Assembly (NCBI RefSeq): GCF_050908995.1
Contig: NC_135119.1
Span: forward strand, 2,046,001 to 2,110,000
Direction of reading: 5' to 3'
From: Andrena cerasifolii
Taxonomy: Eukaryota; Arthropoda; Insecta; Hymenoptera; Andrenidae
DNA: 64,000 bases
Shown here: piece by piece, positions 57,526 through 64,000 of the stretch
How the letters are laid out: the number at the start of each line of letters is the position of its first letter
How positions within the stretch are numbered: position 1 is the first letter of the stretch
Notes under the pieces: generated by a model
Databases searched by the model: none
Seen by the model: only the letters and a program-made list of their open reading frames with translations
What the model was told of the DNA's origin: nothing
Made by a program: the position numbers and the translations under genes

Positions 57526-58054
57526 TATAGTGCCTCTACGAGCTATAGTGACTTAGGTGTGAGGTCACTCAGCGGGGTCTTAACCGATATCCTGCTGGGT
57601 ATGGGCCGCTAAACGTGGCTCCCTACTCCCTCTTGCAGGACTGTGTTTAGGGAGGATCAGGACAAAACCGGGGCCCTATAGATTAAGTGTTACAACTTCG
57701 ATTTTAATAAAATAAAACAGAAATTGAAGATACTGTTTATCATTATTAGAAGACACCAATTAAGCTTTGCTACTGGCTATTAAAAATTGCCTCATTGTCA
57801 GCACATATTAAATACAAATCCATTTCAGTAAGGTATATGTACCTACTGCATTACAACAGTAGTAATATAAATTATTTTATATTAATAACTTATTTTACCT
57901 TTTAGGGCCCAGGTTTTGTCTGGTCTTCCCTAAACACAGTCCTGCAAGAGGTAGTAGTGGGGGAACGTTTAGCGGCCCGTACCCAGCAGGGTATCGGTTA
58001 AGATCCCGCTGGGTACCTCACACCTAAGTCACTATAGCTCGTAGAGGCACTATA
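57526..58054. mobile_element. Foldback element, ~155-bp arms, in LTR copy C
   Basis: Ends TATAGTGCCTCTACGAGCTA and TAGCTCGTAGAGGCACTATA. Arms continue through GACTTAGGTGTGAGGT, GGACTGTGTTTAGGGA and AAAACC-GGGGCCC (57526-57682 against 57903-58054). The AT-rich core of ~220 bp is unpaired. 529 bp in total. Confidence 0.9.
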
Positions 58055-58061
58055 CAGAGTT

Positions 58062-58632
58062 GGTTAGATCTAGTAAGATCGAGCTCGAGTCCCCTTCCGA
58101 ATCAATAGTTAACCTTATAGAATCCGCGAGTTCGGTTAATACCCTATTTGGCATATTCAAATAGCCACTCTTATGCCCCCGCATAGCCAGTGCGTCAGCA
58201 CCGTGCGAACTAATAGTAACTTACACTATTTATTTAATTAATCGCGACACTTACATTTGTACCATAATTGATTATTCAATATACGAATGGTGTTCACGTG
58301 TAATGGTGTTCTCGAATTAAATTTAACGCAATCCATCCAACTGTATAGCTAATTGTAAGTAAGTTTGAACATGCGCCGTTGGAAATGGAACGCTATGAAT
58401 GCGCGCAGCGACTGCGCTGCGGTCTGTGCGCAGTATGTGTGCATCGGAACACACCCTTGGTTAAAGTCTAGCAAGATCGGGCTAGAGTCCCCGTCAGAAT
58501 CATAATTAACCTTATAGAATCCGCGAGTTCGGTTTATATTCTATTTGGCACATTGTAATAGCCACTCTTACACCCCGCATCGTCAGTGCGTCAACACCGT
58601 GCAAATTAGTGGTAACTTATACACTTTTACTA
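58062..58632. repeat. Internal duplication within LTR copy C
   Basis: 58062-58310 and the segment starting 58457 share AACCTTATAGAATCCGCGAG, GCCACTCTTA and GTCAGTGCGTCAACACCGTG-type blocks. The second copy continues past the inserted element at 59530 (TATTTAATCGCGACACTT). Copies A and B have one unit. Confidence 0.75.
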
Positions 58633-58634
58633 TA

Positions 58635-59527
58635 GGGGAAGGTGGGGCAAGACGGGGTACCCCCCGCATCTCGTGATGCAAACGCACTAATTAAAATTGA
58701 GCATACGCGTTAGATGCGTGGCTATCAGCGCCGTCAGTGAGCAGCGAATGAATGAAACACGTGGACGCGTGACGAAGTTAGATCAGAATTTATAATTTAT
58801 TGGGACTCCCTTACCTTTTCCTTATTTTTAGCACCCGTGACAGTGATATAATAATATAGAAGATCTCCGGTACATGTATGTGTTTCTGAGGCAGCATTTA
58901 GTTGGCTGTAAGGTACGTATGTTATTTTATAGTTTTGTAAATAATGTGTCGGGCAGTGTTTATAGGATTGTAGTGAGACGAGAAGGGGCATGATGGGGTA
59001 ATGAAAATGAGAGTTACCCCTCACAAACCTAGAAATAAAAATCAAAGTTTCTCATTGTTCCAGGATTGTTAGAAACTACAGATGGAAGACGGACCAAGGA
59101 AAATGATACTTCTTTTCTATTACTTAGTCCAAAAGAACTGATTCGCTTGTGGAAAGGTGGATAAGCTGCCAAATACGTGGCAAATGGGCTCATTTCTCCT
59201 GTGTTGATGTAGGAGATGAGGACAACGAAGCCATACGTGCGTGCCTCGTCTGTCAACCCAATAAATAATTACTTTATGTACATGTACTTTATTTATATTG
59301 TTTTTTAATTGGTACCCCACCCCTGGGGCAAGATGGGGAGAAACGACTATTTCTGAATTTTTTTTATTTATTCCATTGAAACCTGTAAAACTTAGGTTGA
59401 TTCGCAGTTAAACTGAAAGGCTTATTACCAAACAATGGTTCACATATAAAATTGATTAGTTGATTATGAAAATCTGTGTTTTATTCATCATCAATCCTTA
59501 ACTACCCCGTCTTGTCCCACCTTCCCC
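58635..59527 (+). mobile_element. Message element (c): GGGGCAAGACGGGGTA
   Basis: TA-flanked, 893 bp, ends GGGGAAGGTGGGGCAAGACG and GTCTTGTCCCACCTTCCCC. The word recurs as GGGGCATGATGGGGTAATG at 58985 (350 bp from the left) and ACCCCTGGGGCAAGATGGGG near 59317 (about 210 bp from the right). A finger-like coding remnant lies between. Confidence 0.9.
59158..59268 (+). pseudogene. PHD-like finger tail of a pogo-like transposase (c)
   Basis: The frame WISCQIRGKWAHFSCVDVGD, then ten residues with an acidic start, then ACLVCQPNK and TAA has the pattern C-x2-(C changed to R)-x2-W-x-H-x2-C ... C-x2-C. It is the C-terminal zinc-finger-like tail found on some insect pogo transposases. Everything upstream of it is deleted. 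Confidence 0.6.
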
Positions 59528-59743
59528 TACTATTTAATCGCGACACTTATATTTGTACAATAATTGATTATTGAATATACGAATGGTATTCACGTGTAAA
59601 TGGAGTAGATTCGTTAAACCCATCTTCTACCCAGCGATCCTTATAGTATTAGTAGCACACAGCCACCGATACAACTTTGCCGCTCGAGTTGTATCGAACT
59701 TTAATTAAGAGTTACGAGGCATCACTAACATTTCCCGCGACTG

Positions 59744-60487
59744 CCTGATTTCGCATCAGGTTCGTTCGCAACCTTTCATCAAAAACAAGCAATTTTCTCC
59801 AACCCAGTGGCTCTCCGATTTCGCATTGGGTGCGTCCATGAAACCTCACCCACCTACGGCTCCCTGATTTCGCATCAGGTTCGTCCGTGTCCTACAGCTC
59901 CCTGATTTCGCATCAGGTTCGCCCGTGTCCTACAGCTCCCTGATTTCGCATCAGGTTCGTCTGTAAATCTACCAACCTCCGAACAGCTCCCTGGTTTCGC
60001 ACCAGGTTCGTCTGTGAATAATCCAACCTCCTAACAGCTCCTCGACTTCGCGTCGAGTGCGTCTGTGAAATTCATCCTAGTGACTCCCCGATTTCGCATC
60101 GGGTTCGTTCAGGACGTTTCACCCTCATGCGTCTCCCTGATTTCGAATCAGGTTCGTCCGCGCTTGACTCCATTCCTAGAGCCTCCCTGATTTCGCATCA
60201 GGTTCGTCCGTGTCCTACAGCTCCCTGATTTCGCATCAGGTTCGTCTGTAAATCTACCAATTTCTGAACAGCTCCCTGGTTTCGCACCAGGTTCGTCTGT
60301 GAATAATCCAACCTCCTAACAGCTCCTCGACTTCGCGTCGAGTGCGTCTCTGAAATTCATCCTAGTGACTCCCCGATTTCGCATCGGGTTCGTTCAGGAC
60401 GTTTCACCCTCCTGCGGCTCCTTGATTTCGCATCAGGTTCGTCCGCGTTTGACTCCATTCCTAGGGACACCCTGATTTCACACCAGG
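59744..60487 (+). repeat. Array of 16 hairpins with covarying stems
   Basis: Hairpins start at 59744, 59814, 59863, 59901, 59939, 59990, 60041, 60087, 60136, 60186, 60224, 60275, 60326, 60372, 60421 and 60471. The loop is TTCGC in 14 units, TTCGA at 60136 and TTCAC at 60471. Stem types: CCTGAT/ATCAGG (most), CCTGGT/ACCAGG, CTCGAC/GTCGAG, CCCGAT/ATCGGG, TCCGAT/ATTGGG with wobble pairs. GCTC usually precedes and TTCGTCYG follows. Units 60186-60437 duplicate 59901-60152 at a distance of 285 bp. Confidence 0.95.
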
Positions 60488-60588
60488 TTCGTCCGCCTTC
60501 TAACTAACAAACTCATAAACCGTATTCCTTGGGAAATACCCTTCTCGCCGGCCTCTCGCGTTGTCGCAGCCCCGGCTGGTAACACCGC

Positions 60589-61078
60589 TATTTCGAACAA
60601 AATTTATGGTTTGTCTCTCGCTCATTTTCATTGACTACACAAGAAGTGGCGGGGATTTTAATGTTCTCTCAACGGGACAACACTATACATACATATAACT
60701 GTGTCCGCCACTCGTGTTAAAGAGCCTACAGAGTGCATACATTATGATTTTTCATATGATCTGTCGTACGACTAGTTGCTACGAATACCTCCCTCAATTG
60801 TACGGCAAATCATACGAAAACCCGTCTATGAGGCCTTTTACATGCAGAAATGCTTTCACATACAAAACACAAGAGATGGAAAATGTGTGAATACACAGTG
60901 ATCCGGTGTTGATTTTCCAACTTTGAAAGGGGGATTGTTCATGAAAGAATGTGTCGAAAATGTAGAATAAGATTTTTTCATTTGGAGCTTCGTTTTCGAA
61001 AAGAAGGACTTTAAAGATCTGATAAATAAGCGTGTACCTGATTAAGAATTAGCAGAATGCAAGGGTAAATATGGTACA
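60589..61078. other. No recognised gene
   Basis: Only chance frames. No ends or RNA signals recognised. Confidence 0.4.
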
Positions 61079-61961
61079 GGGTAGACCGGGGGCGATTGTA
61101 ACACGTTAAATATCTCAAAACATGTGATAGATATTAACACAAATTTTGGATATATGATGAAGAATGACATTTCGAATACACTCATCCACATCCTAGCAGT
61201 ATAGATACACAATAGACTTGCATAGTGAAGTAAATAACTTTTCGATACCCTAAAGTAACTTTTCCTTACTGATTTAAAATTATTGTAATATAAATACTCC
61301 CTTTGCAAGTACGTGTTTTCTCTATTTTTTAATATTTAATCTGGCCATTTTTAAAGTAACACTGATCGTTACTTATCACTTTTAAGTGTCTCGTTAATAA
61401 AAATGTATAATTTAAGTCCAAAAACCTGGTCGGGAGCGATTGTAACATCGGCAGTCGGGGTCGGTTGTGCCGCGACAGAACCGAATAGTGACAAGGAAGA
61501 TTAATGGAATCCTATAGCACAGCACAAGCAAACCAAATTTATAAATGGGTGCAATGTACTGATTGTAAGGATTGATCACACGAAGAATGCACCAGCCAAA
61601 ACGTTTCCTATTTCTGCCACAATGGCGACACCGCATAATTGGTTATAAATTTTACTTTTTTCATTTATTATTATAATTAAAATCAATAAATATTTTAATT
61701 TTGTAAAGTTAAATTTGTGCTACTATCGACTCCATGCAGTGTTACAACCGAGCCCAGGTCAGGGACGGTTGTAACACTTTCTCCGCTTCTCATTTTTTAT
61801 TAATAACCGGAATATTCCTTGACATACAGCGAAACTGTTGTGGCTCAAATAACGTCAGATGAGTAAGTAACATTTTCGTAAAAAACTGTTGTTGTAACTG
61901 TAATAGTCTTTGCGTAAGCGTATTCCAAAGTCAAAGTATTACTACCGCCCCCGGTCTACCC
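61079..61961 (+). mobile_element. Message element (d): GGGNGCGATTGTAACA
   Basis: Ends GGGTAGACCGGGGGCGATTG and CGCCCCCGGTCTACCC, right flank TA, left flank CA. The word recurs near 61431 (GGGAGCGATTGTAACATCGG) and as a pair near 61738-61778 (AGTGTTACAACC, GGACGGTTGTAACAC). 883 bp. Confidence 0.85.
61543..61638 (+). pseudogene. PHD-like finger tail of a pogo-like transposase (d)
   Basis: The frame KWVQCTDCKD, a TGA (61573-61575) in place of the expected tryptophan, SHEECTSQNVSYFCHNGDTA and TAA shows W-V-Q-C-x2-C-x3-(W)-x-H-x2-C ... F-x-C. It lies between the two internal words, as in (c) and (e). Confidence 0.6.
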
Positions 61962-62020
61962 TAGCGGCGTATAAAATGAATCCTGGTGCAAGAATATGTC
62001 GAAATTCTAGAATAAATTTA

Positions 62021-62941
62021 GGGGAAAGTGGGGCAAAACCGGGTACGCGGGTCAGACCGGGTATCATTGTTTTTCTAAGACAAGAGCTGCGGTATGTACC
62101 CAACGTATGGTGTTACATTCGGGTGGACCTCACGACGGTATGAGATCAATCGCAGCCCAAAGTCCGTCGTAGTTTTTCATCCAGAGAGATTTAAAAATTT
62201 CGAGTTGAAAAGTTCCATTGTTGCGTTAGTGAATTGCCTTTTTTTATACCACTTGGATTTAAAGAATCTATTACGGTAAGTACTGCATTGTATTCTGTAG
62301 TCTTTACACAATATTTTTACGTTTTACCCGGCTCTTTATCGCATGTTGAAGATCGCACATTTAATGTTTAGTAAATCATCTCATTTGGGGCAAAACCGGG
62401 TATTTGAGTATGGGGCAAAATCGGGTACCCACACTTTCTATGTATGGCGTAAATGTCTTATAGAAGCTGATTTCTAATCTTTAAAAAATCCAATAATAAT
62501 CTTGATTATATGTATAGATCGCGGATGGGCTCATGAGATTTGCACAAATATTGAGGAGGGCGACGAGACGTTTATTTGTGATTTTTGTACACTAGATAAA
62601 TTGAAATAAATTTATGTACAAATCAATATTTGTTAAAATATCTTTTTATATGGTTTCTAAAATAATAGTAATAATGGTTTTATAATTATATCATATTTTA
62701 TGCGCTTTTTAATAGGTACCTGATATTACCCACACCTACAGGGTAAAACCGGGTACTTGCATACTTCCGAGAAAACTTGTTTTCCTGTAAGCCAAATAGT
62801 TTTTTTCAAATAAGAACTCTCATTTTCTGATTCTATAAGGCCCAATTAAGATTTCTAGCGGTGTCCAAAGTTTATTTTTCCGTCTGACTTTATGGTAGCA
62901 GGAAAAATACAGTAGGCACCCGGTTATGCCCCACTTTCCCC
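62021..62941 (+). mobile_element. Message element (e): GGGGCAAAACCGGGTA
   Basis: TA-flanked, 921 bp, ends GGGGAAAGTGGGGCAAAACC and GGTTATGCCCCACTTTCCCC. The word recurs twice near 62388-62431 (about 370 bp from the left) and near 62740 as CAGGGTAAAACCGGGTA (about 200 bp from the right). Confidence 0.9.
62523..62609 (+). pseudogene. PHD-like finger tail of a pogo-like transposase (e)
   Basis: The frame GWAHEICTNIEEGDETFICD, then FCTLDKLK and TAA, has W-x-H-x2-C ... F-x-C-x2-C, the second half of the same finger-like tail as in (c) and (d). The first C-x2-C pair is lost. Confidence 0.6.
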
Positions 62942-63102
62942 TACTTCGAAAGGCGCCTTACTTTCAAGAATCGGTTCCATTTCCAAAATCAATTTTTTCG
63001 AAAACAGACATTTGTTCGGGAGAATGTTATTCCAACATGTCGACTTATTTTTGCGCAAGGATCATTTCACTCGCTCTTTGTACCATGTACGTATGTATAT
63101 AG

Positions 63103-63749
63103 TAGGGATTGCAAACCGGTAAATCGGTAAATCGGTTTGAAGTTTTTTTTCACTGATAACGTAGTAGATGTCGACGGAATTATGCGCTATATATATGCGC
63201 TACATTGCTATACGTCCAATTTTTACCGGTAAATCGCCAAATTTTTACCGGTAATTTGATAAATTACGTATTTCTCGATATTTACCGGTAAATTACGTAT
63301 TTCTCGATATTTACCGGTAAATTACGTATTTCTCGATATTTACCGGTAAATTACGTATTTCTCGATATTTACCGGTAAATTACGTATTTCTCGATATTTA
63401 CCGGTAAATCGATTTACCGGTAAATTACGTATTTCTCGATATTTACCGGTAAATTACGTATTTCTCGATATTTACCGGTAAATTACGTATTTCTCGATAT
63501 TTACCGGTAAATTACGTATTTCTCGATATTTACCGGTAAATTACGTATTTCTCGATATTTATCGGTAAATTACGTATTTCTCGATATTTACCGGTAGATC
63601 GTGAGAAATACGTATTTCTCGATATTTACCGGTAGATCGCGAGAAATAGTAGCGCATATATGTAGCGCATAATTCCGTCGATATCTACTACGTTATCAGT
63701 GAAAAAAAGCTTCAAACCGATTTACCGATTTACCGGTTTGCAATCCCTA
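63103..63749. mobile_element. hAT-type element with ACCGGT minisatellite
   Basis: Ends TAGGGATTGCAAACCGGTAA and TTACCGGTTTGCAATCCCTA, near-identical 8-bp duplications GTATATAG (63095-63102) and GTACATAG (63750-63757). 647 bp. Long inverted arms include CACTGATAACGTAGTAGAT. No coding. Confidence 0.9.
63227..63640. repeat. 29-bp minisatellite, TTTACCGGTAAATTACG units
   Basis: About eleven units of period 29, each with ATTACGTATTTCTCGATATT and TTACCGGTAA. Most of the hAT element's interior is made of it. Confidence 0.9.
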
Positions 63750-63757
63750 GTACATAG

Positions 63758-64000
63758 GTGCTCCTGCATTCTACCAATTCTTGTCCAGGTGTACGCACTT
63801 TGGATGAGTTTTCAGAAACGATTTTCTTGCAAACGAAACCACAAACCAAGAAATATTATTCTACAGTTTCGACTGTGCTTTTCTTGGAAAATAACCCTGT
63901 TTGGGTTCTACTATTACTAAAAGTCCACCCTGTATATCTTACATTGCAGCCGCGAGCCACCAAAGTGTCTCATCTGAAAAGACCCTTTAGACAGTCTAGA
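63758..64000. other. No recognised gene at the right edge
   Basis: Non-repetitive sequence with short frames only. The window ends here. Confidence 0.4.

Larger units (their letters stand above)
57223..60584 (+). mobile_element. Solo LTR copy C with hairpin array
   Basis: Begins TGTTACGTATG and ends CTGGTAACA, so the tips TGTTAC and GTAACA are inverted, and is flanked by the 4-bp duplication CCGC (57219-57222, 60585-60588). A TATA box ACTATATAAACCCATTGG lies near 57447. The LTR holds a foldback element, an internal ~395-bp-offset duplication, a message element and, near its right end, the hairpin array. Without insertions it is about 1.9 kb. No internal retroelement region is present. Copies A and B share its landmarks. 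Confidence 0.75.

Noticed and set aside
57120..57530. 136-codon plus-strand frame at the start of LTR copy C
   Set aside because: It spans the LTR boundary and regulatory part, and copies A and B do not keep the frame.
59744..60487. CRISPR-like array
   Set aside because: The units are hairpins with changing stems and unequal spacers within a eukaryotic LTR; there are no constant repeats with unique spacers and no cas genes.

Overview
The window is eukaryotic, AT-rich and packed with transposable-element (TE) remains. The mariner, Tc1, pogo, hAT, DIRS and Ty3/gypsy relatives, together with 5S- and tRNA-derived retroposon sequence, point to an arthropod, most likely an insect. An ant or other hymenopteran is my guess, at low confidence. 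No complete host gene is visible. Almost every recognisable protein is a broken transposon protein with stops, frameshifts or nested insertions.

Layout. 1-4 kb: a DIRS-type retroelement (gag and tyrosine recombinase remnants) carries a DD37D mariner, which itself carries a solo LTR. 4.6-8 kb: a hAT MITE with exact 8-bp target duplication, a small MITE, and LTR copy A holding a MITE with 5S rRNA-like sequence. 8.1-12.4 kb: pogo-like transposase pieces and a coding inverted repeat. 14.4-17.4 kb: a three-deep nest of DNA elements, a foldback and a piggyBac-type MITE. 18 kb: a possible host promoter with a 5' exon. 20.9-26.9 kb: a hAT MITE, TTAA elements, a ~600-bp palindrome and a pogo transposase pseudogene interrupted twice at TTAA. 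27.4-30.1 kb: LTR copy B (minus strand) and a Ty3/gypsy remnant. 30.2-35.4 kb: a second DIRS element split by several insertions, then a run of TTAA elements. 35.5-40.9 kb: a 'message' element and a Tc1 element interrupted at TTAA. 41-49 kb: a possible mitochondrial-presequence exon, nested elements, a hAT MITE, a foldback and a CpG-rich, TE-poor stretch that may be a host promoter. 50-64 kb: tandem-repeat MITEs, a hAT composite holding four other elements, LTR copy C (a solo LTR with 4-bp duplication and a covarying hairpin array), more message elements and a hAT minisatellite element.

Most striking points. (1) LTR copy C ends in an array of 16 short hairpins whose loop is constant (mostly TTCGC) while the stems change with compensation; degenerate arrays occur in the other two LTR copies. 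(2) At least nine TA-flanked elements with unrelated 'words' in their ends repeat that private word at matching internal positions, and several keep a C-terminal zinc-finger-like coding remnant, suggesting one transposon blueprint with diversified binding sites. (3) TTAA-flanked families with different ends share one internal core near TTCGAGAAAAACGCGTTTAA, placed 140-215 bp from one end. Many insertions can be dated relative to each other because target duplications are intact.
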